Assembly (NCBI RefSeq): GCF_027107535.1
Contig: NZ_CP114283.1
Span: 4,402,001 to 4,466,000 of the forward strand
Source of the DNA: Streptomyces aurantiacus
GTDB lineage: Bacteria; Actinomycetota; Actinomycetes; Streptomycetales; Streptomycetaceae
Direction of reading: 5' to 3'
Length of the DNA: 64,000 bases
A program made the position numbers and the translations under genes. Shown piece by piece: positions 38,279-46,906 of the stretch (position 1 is its first letter; each line of letters begins with the position of its first letter). Below the pieces are notes generated by a model. It was not told where the DNA came from, made no database searches, and was given only the letters and a program-made list of their open reading frames with translations.

Positions 38279-38323
38279 CCGATCCTCTCAGACCGCGTAG
38301 ACGACCTATCGGACAGGACCTAG

Positions 38324-38562
38324 GCGGATCTTGTGGAGGGCTGGGCAAGACGCCCGTATGGTGCGGTGACATGTGTCGTTGATCGGCCCCATGCGGGGCA
38401 CGACGTGCCGGTGACCGGGGAAGTTCTCCGATGGCTCTGTACATGAGCAGGAACAGCACTGCGGCAGCGGTCCGGGAGGTGTCTGGCCGTCGGCGCCGAC
38501 GCGGAACGTTCACGGGTTCGGGCAGTACCGGGCCTTCCTCGCGGGCCGTGTGTGGCGGGGTC
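38324..38562. other. Non-coding stretch after the IS right end
   Basis: No convincing gene. It begins with GGCGGATCTTGTG-type sequence (from 38322 on), a 13-bp match to the inner part of the IS5-family end at 45083, hinting that the IS next to it landed in an older IS remnant. Confidence 0.4.
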
Positions 38563-39543
38563 TCAGCGCCAGTCGTCGATCACGTAGGCCTCGGGGTGGC
38601 TGTAGCCGGGTTCGTTGGGTCTGTGCATGGTGACGCCCTGCAACCAGGTGCGGAATCCGCGGTCGACCATTCGGCGGTAGGCATCCGGGCGGCCGAGGTT
38701 CATCCCGGCGTCCAGTTGACCCAGTCCGCGCTCGGCGGCCAGCTGCTCGCACGCGCCAAGCAGTCGTTCGAACCGGTTGGCGGCCTCCGGGCCGGGGCGT
38801 ACGGCTCCGAACTTGACGAAGCACACGTCATCGCCGGCCTCCGACCCGGCTCCGCAGTGGCAGACGGCCAGGCCATCGAGATCGGAGCCGGCGCCCTGGA
38901 GCAGGATGGTGTCACCGAGCCCCTGCGCGTGCGTGGCCACGATCTCGCGTTCCAGGCTCAGGCCCTCGTACACGGCCCCGGTCAGCGCGCGACAGAGACT
39001 CAGGGCGTCGGGCTGCTCGGCGTCGGGCAGCTCGCCGTACAGCACTCGGCCGGGGACTGCGGCACTGCCTGCCACCTGCTTCTTCATGATCGCTGTGAGG
39101 AACCGGGGCCAGAAACCGTACCGGCGGTAGAGCTCAAGGTGCTTCGGACTGTGCGAGAAGGTGAACAGGCCCAGGTGGCGGTTGTCCCAGGTGTCGAAGC
39201 AGTCCATGACCGGCTCCATGAGGCGCCTGCCGACGCCCTGGTCCCACAGGTCCGGACGCACGGTCAGCGGGCCGAAGTACCCGACGCTGCCCCAGTTGAC
39301 GGCGAAGTTCGATCCGGCGACTTCGCCCTCGACCGTAGCTGCGAAGGCCGCATGTGGATCGGCCGCCCAGCGAGTGCGGACGTAGTCGGCGGTCCCGAAG
39401 AACGTCTTTGGCTCGGGAGCCCCGAGGAACGTCCCGAAGGCGACCCTGAAGATCTCGTCGGCCCGATCCAGGTCCGCCTCACCCAGCGGGCGGACCGACA
39501 CAGGGCTCGTGCCACTCTTGTGCTCCCCTGCCGGTGGGATCAT
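38563..39543 (-). CDS. GNAT family N-acetyltransferase (two-domain)
   Basis: 326 aa from ATG 39543 with GGAAGGAG upstream; the frame is open 10 codons further but without a ribosome site. The first half holds the acetyl-CoA motif 'VRPDLWDQGVGRRLMEPV' and 'YRRYGFWPRF'. The second half repeats the GNAT layout in degenerate form ('AANRFERLLGACEQLAAERG', 'AYRRMVDRGFRTWL'), as in Eis-like tandem enzymes. Substrate unknown. The upstream stretch 39574-39911 shows nothing I can call a gene. Confidence 0.85.
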   Translation of the reverse strand: MIPPAGEHKSGTSPVSVRPLGEADLDRADEIFRVAFGTFLGAPEPKTFFGTADYVRTRWAADPHAAFAATVEGEVAGSNFAVNWGSVGYFGPLTVRPDLWDQGVGRRLMEPVMDCFDTWDNRHLGLFTFSHSPKHLELYRRYGFWPRFLTAIMKKQVAGSAAVPGRVLYGELPDAEQPDALSLCRALTGAVYEGLSLEREIVATHAQGLGDTILLQGAGSDLDGLAVCHCGAGSEAGDDVCFVKFGAVRPGPEAANRFERLLGACEQLAAERGLGQLDAGMNLGRPDAYRRMVDRGFRTWLQGVTMHRPNEPGYSHPEAYVIDDWR

Positions 39544-39911
39544 CGCTCTCTCCTTCCCGACCCCCTGTTTCATCGCACCACGGGCGTGCGCCGCAGGCGA
39601 GGCGAGAGGTCCACCGACGCCCAGGGACCGAGGACCCGGCCGGTCCGCCTTGCCTGTCCGCCGGGAACTGCTGCAGTCGCCAGGCCGAACACCGACCGGT
39701 CGAACAACGGCTACTACGGGTACCGAGGCCCAGGAAGGCCACCCCCTGCCCGGGACGGGGAGTCAGCCGACGGGTGCTGTCCGGTTCACTGATCGGCGGC
39801 GGGAACGCACTGCTGGTCATCAGGGATGTCCTGTTCCAGGCGATGGCGAGGGCGAGGGCGGGGGATCGCGGGGAATCGCAGAAAACGAGGCCAGGGGGTA
39901 CAGGGGCCCGG

Positions 39912-40304
39912 TCAGCGCGTTGTGGCGGCGAGGGCCGGCCGGATGGGTACGTCGAGGATGTCCAGGACTGTGTCGGGCCGGCAGTGGCTGCACGCCCGTA
40001 CTCCTGTCGCGAGGAGCCGGCGGGCCTCATCACGGCTCACCGGACGTCGTCGTCTGCCCGCGGCGTAGCAGCAGCCCGCATGGACCTCGGCGGGCGGGCG
40101 TCCGTCGCGGATGCCGCGTGCGACGAACCACTCCGGCTCTGCGAACCGTCTCTGTCGCCCGCGTCCCTGCTCGGCTTTCCGCTGCTGCAGGGCGGCGATC
40201 TTGTCGTCGATGCGCTGCAGCCACATGGCGTGCCAGACCCGTAGTGCGAGCAGTCGCCCCAGGTCAGGGTCGTGACGGCAAAGGAACCGTTTGTGAGTAC
40301 GCAA
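39912..40304 (-). CDS. DUF6233-like small protein
   Basis: About 130 aa if TTG 40304 is used; ATG 40226 would give 104 aa. A helical N-terminal part ('WLQRIDDKIAALQQRKAEQ') is followed by 'PEWFVARGIRDGRPPAEVHAGCC' and 'RRRPVSRDEARRLLATGVRACSHCRPDT', a pattern I know from Streptomyces DUF6233 proteins. Cys residues in 'AGCC' and 'ACSHC' could bind metal. Function unknown. It overlaps nothing and ends 27 nt before the CGNR gene's stop region. Confidence 0.7.
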   Translation of the reverse strand: MRTHKRFLCRHDPDLGRLLALRVWHAMWLQRIDDKIAALQQRKAEQGRGRQRRFAEPEWFVARGIRDGRPPAEVHAGCCYAAGRRRRPVSRDEARRLLATGVRACSHCRPDTVLDILDVPIRPALAATTR

Positions 40305-40330
40305 GCCGCCTACGGCGCGTGGGGGACGGG

Positions 40331-40810
40331 TCAGCGGGTGCGTTCGTAGTGGCGACGTGCTTTTTCGCGGTTGCCGCAGACGGCCATCGAGCACCAGCGG
40401 GCACGGTTGGCGCGGCTGCGGTCGAGCAGGAACAGCCGGCACTCGTCGTTGGCGCAGGGGCGTAGCCGACCGGGCAGTTGCTGCTCGGTGGCGGCCCACG
40501 CGAGAACCATCTCGACGGCCAGCCGGGCATGCGGGGGAGTCTTGATCATCCACTGAAGACCATCCGCAGTGATCTCCGGGATCTGGTGGACCCCTTCGAG
40601 CAGCGGGCTCAACGCGGCGGGCGAGCCATCTCCGCGCACCATGTCCCGCAGGATGTCCCGCGTCTCGCGCAGCAGCGCCAGTTCCGCGAGGCTGCCTTCA
40701 CCGCCGTGCTCCCGCGCCCAGCGTCTGCCTTCGGCCGGGTTGCCGAGCGCGTCCTGTTCCTCGCCGTTGACCAGTGGCCTGCTGTTGAGCAGCTCCAGCA
40801 ACCTGTCCAT
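40331..40810 (-). CDS. CGNR zinc-finger / ABATE-domain regulator
   Basis: 159 aa, ATG 40810. The N-terminal two thirds match the ABATE helical domain ('LLELLNSRPLVNGEEQDAL', 'LRETRDILRDMV'), and the C-terminus has the zinc-ribbon-like CGNR module: 'CANDECRLFLLDRSRANRARWC' split by SMAV then CGNREKARRHYERTR. Such proteins are stress-type transcription regulators that often control a divergent enzyme gene. Here the partner is the alpha/beta hydrolase at 40917, and the shared 106-bp gap contains two identical-geometry inverted repeats. Confidence 0.9.
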   Translation of the reverse strand: MDRLLELLNSRPLVNGEEQDALGNPAEGRRWAREHGGEGSLAELALLRETRDILRDMVRGDGSPAALSPLLEGVHQIPEITADGLQWMIKTPPHARLAVEMVLAWAATEQQLPGRLRPCANDECRLFLLDRSRANRARWCSMAVCGNREKARRHYERTR

Positions 40811-40827
40811 CGGATGCCACGCTCCCT

Positions 40828-40914
40828 CTAACCGGATCGAGTCATTTGACAGGTTAGCTCATTCCGTGCTTGCATGACGATGGACTAACCAGATAAAAGA
40901 TTTTAAGGGGTTAG
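40828..40914. promoter_or_regulatory. Twin operators CTAACC-N18-GGTTAG between CGNR and hydrolase genes
   Basis: Site 1 is CTAACC 40828-40833 / GGTTAG 40852-40857; site 2 is CTAACC 40885-40890 / GGTTAG 40909-40914. Both have an 18-bp spacer and start 57 bp apart. Site 2 overlaps the ribosome-binding region of the hydrolase gene and site 1 lies 17-47 bp upstream of the CGNR start, so one regulator could control both directions. Flanking bases are also shared (RGAT after CTAACC). Confidence 0.75.
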
Positions 40915-40916
40915 AA

Positions 40917-41783
40917 ATGAGCTCGGTGCACCACCGGACCGCCACCGTCGACGGCCATGAGATCTTCTATCGCGAAGCCGGCCCCGCTGACGCCCCCGCG
41001 ATCGTCCTGCTGCACGGCTTCCCAACCAGCTCGTTCATGTTCCGCGAACTCATCCCGCTGCTGGCCGACGACTACCACGTCATCGCGCCGGACCACCTCG
41101 GCTTCGGCCACTCCGACGCCCCCGTCGTAGGGGAGTTCGCCTACACCTTCGACGCACTCGCCGAACTCACCTCCGGACTGCTCGACCAACTGGGTCTGGA
41201 CCGCTACGCCCTCTACGTCCAGGACTACGGCGCACCCATCGGATGGCGCCTCGCACTCAAGCACCCCGAGCGGATATCCGCCCTCGTCACCCAGAACGGC
41301 AACGGCTACGAGGACGGTTTCGTCGAGTCGTTCTGGACCGAGGTGTGGGCCTACGGGGCGAACCCCGGACCCGACACCGAACCCGCCGTCCGCGCCGCAC
41401 TGGGCGTAGACGCCATCCGCTGGCAGTACGTGCACGGCGTGCCCGACCCGAGCCTGGTCAACCCGGACACCTGGCAGCACGACTTCGCCCTCGTCTCCCG
41501 CGAGGGCAACGACGAGGTCCAGCTGGCGCTGTTCCGCGACTATCCGAACAACCGCCCGCTCTACCCGCTGCTCCACGAATTCCTACGCACCAGCGAGGTC
41601 CCGGTGCTCGCCGTGTGGGGCCGCAACGACGAAATCTTCGGCCCGGCCGGCGCGCAAGCCTTCGCCCGCGACGCCAAGGACGCGGAGGTGCACCTGGTCA
41701 ATGGCGGTCACTTCCTGCTGGAGAGCCACCTGGACGTCGTCGCGGGTTACCTGCGCGGCTTCCTCGGGCGGGTGCTGGGATAA
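40917..41783 (+). CDS. Alpha/beta hydrolase, epoxide hydrolase / haloalkane dehalogenase type
   Basis: 288 aa. HGFPTSS near residue 33 forms the oxyanion loop. The nucleophile elbow is Val-Gln-Asp103-Tyr-Gly, so the nucleophile is Asp rather than Ser. Asp238 ('WGRNDEIF') and His265 ('NGGHFLLE') complete the triad. Asp nucleophiles occur in epoxide hydrolases and haloalkane dehalogenases; the halide-binding residues cannot be assigned by eye. It starts behind AAGGGG, is divergent from the CGNR regulator and is probably induced by relief from that regulator. Confidence 0.9.
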   Translation: MSSVHHRTATVDGHEIFYREAGPADAPAIVLLHGFPTSSFMFRELIPLLADDYHVIAPDHLGFGHSDAPVVGEFAYTFDALAELTSGLLDQLGLDRYALYVQDYGAPIGWRLALKHPERISALVTQNGNGYEDGFVESFWTEVWAYGANPGPDTEPAVRAALGVDAIRWQYVHGVPDPSLVNPDTWQHDFALVSREGNDEVQLALFRDYPNNRPLYPLLHEFLRTSEVPVLAVWGRNDEIFGPAGAQAFARDAKDAEVHLVNGGHFLLESHLDVVAGYLRGFLGRVLG

Positions 41784-41805
41784 GAGGTCGCTTTGTCCCC
41801 GTGTG

Positions 41806-42132
41806 AAGCCAGGGCATCGCCGCGGGCGAAAACATCGCAGGCCGCAAGCGAAGCATCAGCACCGACATCCTCGGCCTGCTGCCGGCGGTGCTGGTCACCG
41901 CGGCCGGCGTCCAGGACTCCACGGCCGACCGCACCCTCCTGGAACAAGCTGCCGCCGACCACCCCAGCCCGCGCAGGTCTGGGTCAACAGCGGTTACCGC
42001 AAACACCTGGTCGAGCGCTCAGCTACCCTCGGCATCGATCTCGAAATCGTCCAACACATCCCAGGGACCAGGGGATTCACCCCCATCCCGAAACTGTGGG
42101 CGGTGGAGCGGACCTACGGCTGGCTGGTCCTG
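41806..42132 (+). pseudogene. IS5-family transposase relic, frameshifted and truncated at both ends
   Basis: One frame reads 'GENIAGRKRSISTDILGLLPAVLVTAAGVQDSTA', a second continues 'WVNSGYRKHLVE ... LEIVQHIPGTRGFTPIPKLWAVERTYGWL', then similarity stops at the left edge of the inverted-repeat element at 42133. Missing N- and C-terminal thirds and the frame change make it non-functional. It looks like the host sequence into which the next element inserted. Confidence 0.8.
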
Positions 42133-42881
42133 TCTAGCTGAACCTTGGCCGATCTCACTGAACTTTGACCGGGTTCGCAGCTGAGCAGAGGGCTGGGCCC
42201 TCGAGGCCCGGCATCGGCGGGCAGCGGCAAAACGAAGCCGGGCTGATCATGGGCGTCATCGTGGAAGCGGAGGTCTGGCCCTGTTACGGCACCGCCGCGT
42301 ACGTCGAACACCGGGGAACAGCCGTCAGTGGCTGGCCACTCGCGCGGAGCACGGTGGCGGAAACTCGTCGGCAAAGGGGGCGACCGGGCCCGGCCAGGTG
42401 AAGGCGAAACGGTGGGAAGGCCGGTCGTACGTCACTGAGGCACCGCAGGGGGCGAGCCCGAAGCGGCGGTGGATCCAGCCGTCGAGAGCAAGAGCAGCGA
42501 CCTCCGAACGGTAGTCGGCGCCGGGGTACGTGATCGCGCCGACGTCGAGGATCAGGGCCCGGCCGTCGGCCAACTTCTCGGCGTGCAGGGAAGCACCGAA
42601 AGCAAGCCAGGCCGCATCCAGCCAGTACGGGGCCCGGTCCGCGGGGAGCTGCAGATACAGCGAGCGGTTGATGAGGAGGCCGGTCAGGGGTGGGGCGTCG
42701 TCCGTCTCGTACGCGTCGGCGCGTAGATCTGCGGCCAGGCCCATGCCGGCGTGGAGATAGCGGTAGCGGAAGGTGTCGTACATGGAGCACATCCTTCGCG
42801 AGGGACCGCTTCCGATCCTAGGATTCTGCTCAGCTGCGGACCCGGTCAAAGCTCAGTGAGATCGGTCAAGATTCAGTGAGA
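42133..42881. mobile_element. 749-bp element with 56-bp inverted ends made of tandem 20-mers, no transposase
   Basis: Left end 42133-42188 and right end 42826-42881 are inverted copies (47 of 51 matching in the inner part). Each end has two consecutive 20-bp repeats: 42133-42152 and 42153-42172 on plus; 42862-42881 and 42842-42861 on minus. The consensus is TCTCACTGAAYYTTGACCGR. The interior holds one minus-strand gene and no transposase. Doubled terminal binding sites recall IS21 and Tn7-like ends, so a non-autonomous element moved in trans is likely. Confidence 0.7.
42325..42783 (-). CDS. Unknown protein carried by the inverted-repeat element
   Basis: 152 aa from ATG 42783 with GAAGGAT upstream. 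No family recognised. Composition and codon bias are typical of Streptomyces genes. The sequence is alpha/beta, with 'GLLINRSLYLQLPADRAPYW', 'GRALILDVGAITYPGADYR' and a C-terminal Pro-rich stretch; no signal peptide or membrane helix. It is the only gene between the 56-bp inverted repeats, so it is a cargo or passenger gene. The C-terminus may have been altered by the right half of the element's left end being close by. Confidence 0.65.
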   Translation of the reverse strand: MYDTFRYRYLHAGMGLAADLRADAYETDDAPPLTGLLINRSLYLQLPADRAPYWLDAAWLAFGASLHAEKLADGRALILDVGAITYPGADYRSEVAALALDGWIHRRFGLAPCGASVTYDRPSHRFAFTWPGPVAPFADEFPPPCSARVASH

Positions 42882-42932
42882 CGGGACAATAGTCGCTGAA
42901 GCGGCCCTCAGCAGCCTCCATATCTTGGTGCC

Positions 42933-43742
42933 ATGACGGATGGGGAAGAAACGAAGCTCTACGTGAACCGCTGGGGCGACACATCAGATCCAGCCCCGGA
43001 ACGGCTGGGGCCCCGCCAGGACGCGTGCTCGTGCTTCGACCAGTCCAGGCCACGCCCGCGAGCCCGCGTCGGATTCCACACCCAACGGCAGGACATTTCT
43101 GCCCCGGGCTGGCAACACCTGCTGGAGCTGGTCGATGAGGCCGCCGCCGACGGGCGCGAAGAGTTCCGCCCCCTCACCGAGCTGAGCCCGGAAGAGCGGC
43201 GGCAGGTCATCACCCTGCCGCCGAGTATCGCCAGGCTGACGGCGGTCAAGCACCTGGTGCTCTACGGCAGCAACTTGGTTCGCATCCCGCCCGAGATCGG
43301 ATCCATGACCAGTCTGGAGGAGTTCACCCCATACACCTCATACCGACTTCACTGGTTCCCCTACGAGATCACCCGGTGCCAGAGGCTGACCCGCAGCACA
43401 GTGAGCACGCGCGCGCTGTTCGGCAACGAGAAGCTGCGGCCACCCTTCCCAAGGCTTCAGCCTGCCCAGGACTCCGTGGCGGACCTCGATCTGGAGAACC
43501 TGGATCCCTGGCGACGGGGCATCACCGCCATCCATCGCTGCAGTGTCTGCAACCATCCGGTCGCACAGAGGGGATTCCATCAGGTATGGATCTCGCTACG
43601 CGTGGCCACCGACGTGCTTCCTCTGCTGGTCAGCGCCTGCTCGTCGGCATGCGTCGCCGAACTGCCCGACGGTGCGAAGGACTACATCCCCACAGCGCAC
43701 ACAGGCGGCCGAGTCGATCGGCCGGCGTCCGACTGGGACTGA
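42933..43742 (+). CDS. Leucine-rich-repeat-containing protein
   Basis: 269 aa, ATG 42933. A short LRR region is visible at residues ~88-125: 'LPPSIARLTAVKHLVLYGSN' then 'LVRIPPEIGSMTSLEEF', i.e. two repeats with the LxxLxxLxLxxN pattern. The N-terminus is polar and the C-terminal part has Cys pairs ('CSVCNHPV' and 'SACSSACVAELP'), possibly a zinc site. No signal peptide. Similar cytoplasmic LRR proteins are common in Streptomyces, with unknown function. It begins 51 bp beyond the inverted-repeat element. Confidence 0.75.
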   Translation: MTDGEETKLYVNRWGDTSDPAPERLGPRQDACSCFDQSRPRPRARVGFHTQRQDISAPGWQHLLELVDEAAADGREEFRPLTELSPEERRQVITLPPSIARLTAVKHLVLYGSNLVRIPPEIGSMTSLEEFTPYTSYRLHWFPYEITRCQRLTRSTVSTRALFGNEKLRPPFPRLQPAQDSVADLDLENLDPWRRGITAIHRCSVCNHPVAQRGFHQVWISLRVATDVLPLLVSACSSACVAELPDGAKDYIPTAHTGGRVDRPASDWD

Positions 43743-44517
43743 CCCAGCCCACGTGACCGTCGACACCGCGGCCCATCTCACGTGACCTTCTGCCAACCAA
43801 CTTAGTCATGGCAGGTCAGCGCGACCAAGACGACCAACTTCACTGTCAAAGGACACCCACGCAGGGACAGTTCTCGTCTGCTCATCGAGGTGCCAGATCT
43901 TGGGCTGACGTCTAGGAAACAAGGTTGCAACGGTCCTGATGCGGTGGCGTGAACAGTGATCCTGGATGATGCTCTCCGGGCTTTCCCACACGAAGCGGTC
44001 GCCGTGGCCGTGCACTTGCTCCTTGACAATCTCGTACCCCACGGCAGCGGCTACCGCGAAGAAGGCTGCGAACAGGATCTCTGTCCCATGGCGGCGCAAG
44101 CCGCCGGGGCGCTGGTCCTTCGGCAACCTGGCACGGTTGCCGCTATCCGCCACCAGAGTTCGGCCGCGGGGTCTGGCTCCTGGACACCGCCCTGCGGCAG
44201 CTGGAGGCACTCATGCTCGCCCGTCGCGCTGAACTGCACGCGCTCAGCGCGGACTTCCAGCGGTCCGGCCTCTCTCGGAGCGGTCCGGTGGACGCGGTGG
44301 ATCAGAGGTTCCGTCCGGCCCGAGCTGGGCGAAAGCGACCAGATCACGGCCACGTGCCCAGACGGATGCCTGCGGACAGGGCCGTGGCGCGCTGACGGAG
44401 GATTGTCAGTCGGTCGAACTAGGATCCGCGAAGAGGAGATCGACAGGCCCATCGAGTAACTCGAAGCGATTCCGAAGCCGGTCACGTGCGAGGAAGTCCG
44501 AGTGCTGGTCCGGAAGA
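43743..44517. other. Stretch without a confident gene (decayed sequence)
   Basis: No frame gives a convincing full gene. One plus-strand window near 44158-44276 reads 'VWLLDTALRQLEALMLARRAELHALSADF', which looks like an old coding helix. A minus-strand frame at 43806-44210 contains a hydrophobic helix ('EILFAAFFAVAAAVGYEIV') but starts and ends poorly. Near 43750-43790 CACGTGACC occurs twice. Confidence 0.4.
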
Positions 44518-45027
44518 TCAGCTGTCCAGGAACTCCGTTCGATCCACACGTTCCAAGGTCGGTTGAGATGCGGCTCCCCAGTCAGCACTAGGCCAAATCT
44601 GAACAACCCACACCTCAAGGGGATCCTCGTGCGGCCCGTCAGGAGGGAAGGGATCGAGAGTCAGCAAAGCCTCAACATGATCTCGCCCTCGGCAGAGCAA
44701 ACGCAGATGATAGCGCCCCGGCCGCAGCGGGATTTCGCCGTAGCAGACGCCACTCAAGTCGACCACCGCGAGGTGATCTGCCATCGGAGAATGGAAAGCC
44801 CGTTCATACTCCCAAGAGCCTGATGGTTGAGGAGCGGGCCCGTCCCACACCTCCAAACGCACCAAAGGGTAAAAATCGTTGTCGCTGGAGGTAAGACTCC
44901 AACCCTCCCCGGGGATCTGAACAATGTCGTCCACCGCCGGCGCTTGTTCGAAGAGGATGGGGCCGATCTGGATGGTCCTATAGGACACGCGCGGACGGAC
45001 GTCAACAGCGTTGATCAGAGTGGGCAC
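44518..45027 (-). CDS. Unknown soluble protein, 169 aa
   Basis: GTG 45027 start. Mainly beta: 'VRLEVWDGPAP', 'HLAVVDLSGVCYGEIPLRPG', 'YHLRLLCRGRDHVEALLTLD', 'EVWVVQIWPS'. The pattern resembles a small beta-sandwich immunity- or sensor-like protein, but I recognise no family. No signal peptide or membrane helix. It stands alone between decayed sequence and an IS relic. Confidence 0.6.
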   Translation of the reverse strand: MPTLINAVDVRPRVSYRTIQIGPILFEQAPAVDDIVQIPGEGWSLTSSDNDFYPLVRLEVWDGPAPQPSGSWEYERAFHSPMADHLAVVDLSGVCYGEIPLRPGRYHLRLLCRGRDHVEALLTLDPFPPDGPHEDPLEVWVVQIWPSADWGAASQPTLERVDRTEFLDS

Positions 45028-45069
45028 TTACTCTCCTCACCATCGAGCGAGCAGGGACCGTCAGGCTAG

Positions 45070-45467
45070 GCCGTGTCCGGCGGATCTTGTGACTGCCGCA
45101 GCCTTGGTTCGTTGGCATGCTCAAAGGCTCGCTCCGCGCCCCCGAAGGACGGCGAGGCCATCACCCAAGAACGGGGTTCAGTACCGACCTTCGGCTCCCA
45201 TTGGGCATACTCGTCCCGCGGCAACCGCGCCCACCTGCGCAAACGCTGCATCAAGGCGGTCATCCCGGAGAAGAAGGACCAGGCCGCCAACCGGAAGAAC
45301 AAGGGCAGCAAGGGCGGCAGGCCCGTCAGCCACGACGCCGACCTCTACAAAGAGCGGAACACCGTCGAGCGTCTGATCAACAAGTTGAAAGCCTGGCGAG
45401 GCATCGCCACCCGCTACGACAAGACCCCCGACAGCTACCTCACCGGCCCCCCCTGCGCGCCTCGATG
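45070..45467 (+). pseudogene. IS5-family element relic: left end plus transposase C-terminal fragment
   Basis: Starts with the IS end GCCGTGTCCGGCGGATC (preceded by CTAG at 45066), followed after an internal deletion by 'GNRAHLRKRCIKAVIPEKKD ... GGRPVSHDADLYKERNTVERLINKLKAWRGIATRYDK'. After 'DSYLTG' a frame shift leads into '[15 protein letters not shown]'. The whole N-terminal half and the first catalytic Asp are missing. Confidence 0.85.
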
Positions 45468-45525
45468 ATCTGGCTCAGAGAACTCACCCGGACCACCTGG
45501 TGATCGAACCACATACGCTCCCTAG
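45453..45525 (+). repeat. 73-bp direct repeat, copy A (IS tail)
   Basis: Matches 46907-46980 except for one inserted base (TGATCG-AACC versus TGATCGCAACC). It encodes the transposase tail '[16 protein letters not shown]' and ends in CTCCCTAG, immediately abutting (and supplying the TAG of) the stop codon of the minus-strand DinB gene. Confidence 0.92.
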
Positions 45526-46049
45526 GCGCCCGTGACGCCGTCGACGGCTTCGCGTATCAGGTCCGCGTGACCGTTGTGACGGGCGTACTCCTCGATCATG
45601 TGGATCAGGATCCAGCGCAGGGACACACTGTCCTCGCCGAGGACGGCGGCGTTCTCCTCCGACAGCCTGCCGGGGGCGTCGAGCGGAGCGTCGGCGATCA
45701 GCTCACGGCTGCGTTCCACCTCCGTCTGCCAGGTCGCCAGCGCCTCCTTGAGGGTCCGGTCCGGGTCGAGGGTGAATCCGAACCCGCCGTGGTCCCCGAA
45801 CAGCAGCGCCACGTCCTCGCCGGCGAACACGCGGCTGAACCAGTTCCGCTCGATCTCCGCCAGATGCTGGATTAGGCCGATCATCGTCATGGACGAGGGC
45901 GCTACGGCCGTCCTGCGCGCCTGCGTGTCGTCGAGGCCCGCGCACTTCAGCGCCAAAGTGGACCGGTGGAAGTCCAACCAGGCCGTCAGCATGGTGCGTT
46001 CGTCGGCGTGCGCGGGCGGGACCGGGCGTCCGTCGGGTGTGGTCGTCAT
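45522..46049 (-). CDS. DinB/DUF664 family protein
   Basis: 175 aa from ATG 46049. Four-helix DinB fold: '[20 protein letters not shown]', '[20 protein letters not shown]' with the first metal His, '[26 protein letters not shown]' with two further His residues. All three metal-binding His positions are present. DUF664 proteins are thought to be thiol (mycothiol)-dependent transferases. Its stop codon lies in the 73-bp repeat. Divergent from a small membrane-protein gene. Confidence 0.88.
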   Translation of the reverse strand: MTTTPDGRPVPPAHADERTMLTAWLDFHRSTLALKCAGLDDTQARRTAVAPSSMTMIGLIQHLAEIERNWFSRVFAGEDVALLFGDHGGFGFTLDPDRTLKEALATWQTEVERSRELIADAPLDAPGRLSEENAAVLGEDSVSLRWILIHMIEEYARHNGHADLIREAVDGVTGA

Positions 46050-46130
46050 GTACGGCACCTTGGCACACGCCACTGACACCGGTCCCGGGCCACGTGGTAC
46101 GGCGTTCCGGCCGCCTCGTATGCTGCGCGG

Positions 46131-46826
46131 ATGAGCGATCAGAGGATGAACGCGCCCGTGGCGGGCGGCGTCGGGTACGCGGCCGGGGCCGGAGTGCCCG
46201 CTCCAGGTGGGCAGCGCACGGGAAGGAGCGCCGGGGCGTCCGTACTCGCCACGCTCTGGGTGCTGCTGGTCGCCTGGGGGATCGCCGCCGGCAACACCGG
46301 ACTCGCCTATGTCACGCTGGGCATGGACTTCATCCCGATCGCGGCGGGCGTGCTCGGCTGCCTGGTCTTCGTGATCGTGCTGCGGCTGCTCCACAGGGCG
46401 TGGTGGCTCGCCGTCCTCTCCGTGGTCCCCGCACTCTTCATTCTCGTCGGGTCCGTCCAGTACGCCCCCGAGGCGGCGCTCGACCGACGTGGCGTCCGCG
46501 AGACCGTCACGATCACCGCGGACAGCGCGGCGGGAACGGCGAGCAAGAACCACCGGTTCACACTGGTCGGGCCGGGCGGTGAACTCGACGAGACCCTCGA
46601 GTACCGGGGGAGCAACCCCGGTTACCGGGTGGGCGACCGCATCGAGATCCTCCGCGACCCGGAAGGCGCCGTCCCGCTGGAGGACGCCGTGGACGTCGAC
46701 CCCGAAGGCAGGCTCGGCGGCCTCGTCACGGGAGTCGCCGCATGGACGGGCATGACGCTGCTCGCGGGCTGGCGCGGCCATGTGCGCCGACGGGAGAACC
46801 GCCGGGCGTGGAGCGGCACGATCTAG
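46131..46826 (+). CDS. Membrane protein with extracytoplasmic or cytoplasmic OB-like domain, unknown
   Basis: 231 aa. Three N-terminal transmembrane helices: '[18 protein letters not shown]', '[21 protein letters not shown]' and '[18 protein letters not shown]'. A ~90-residue beta-rich domain follows ('[11 protein letters not shown]', '[20 protein letters not shown]') and then a fourth hydrophobic segment and a basic tail. The layout resembles DUF3592-type proteins. Enzymatic motifs are not visible. Confidence 0.75.
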   Translation: MSDQRMNAPVAGGVGYAAGAGVPAPGGQRTGRSAGASVLATLWVLLVAWGIAAGNTGLAYVTLGMDFIPIAAGVLGCLVFVIVLRLLHRAWWLAVLSVVPALFILVGSVQYAPEAALDRRGVRETVTITADSAAGTASKNHRFTLVGPGGELDETLEYRGSNPGYRVGDRIEILRDPEGAVPLEDAVDVDPEGRLGGLVTGVAAWTGMTLLAGWRGHVRRRENRRAWSGTI

Positions 46827-46906
46827 GAAGGCACGGGCGACGGCGGCCCCGTGCGGGACAGGGACTTGGGGACGGCGCCGTCGCAGCCCACCTCGCCGGT
46901 CTCCAC

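Larger units (their letters stand above)
36792..38319 (+). mobile_element. IS5-family element with CTAG flanks carrying a SUKH-like passenger gene
   Basis: Terminal inverted repeats at 36792-36808 and 38303-38319 agree at 14 of 17 positions (core TGTCCGAT), each bordered by CTAG (36788-36791 and 38320-38323), consistent with a 4-bp target duplication. Inside are a plus-strand transposase with a nonsense codon and, 15 nt later, a minus-strand SUKH-like gene. Usual IS5-type elements end shortly after the transposase, so either a passenger was captured or the right end belongs to a second copy. The element begins 17 nt after the giant gene's stop. Confidence 0.65.

Noticed and set aside
39574..39911. 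Possible gene upstream of the GNAT gene
   Set aside because: All frames are short or of shadow composition; nothing supportable.
43806..44210. Minus-strand 134-aa open frame with a hydrophobic helix
   Set aside because: No ribosome site, Arg/Pro-rich start typical of shadow frames, and no recognised family.
45066..45525. Pairing the CTAG-flanked left end with CTCCCTAG as a complete IS with inverted ends
   Set aside because: The two termini do not match as inverted repeats, and the right part recurs alone at 46907.
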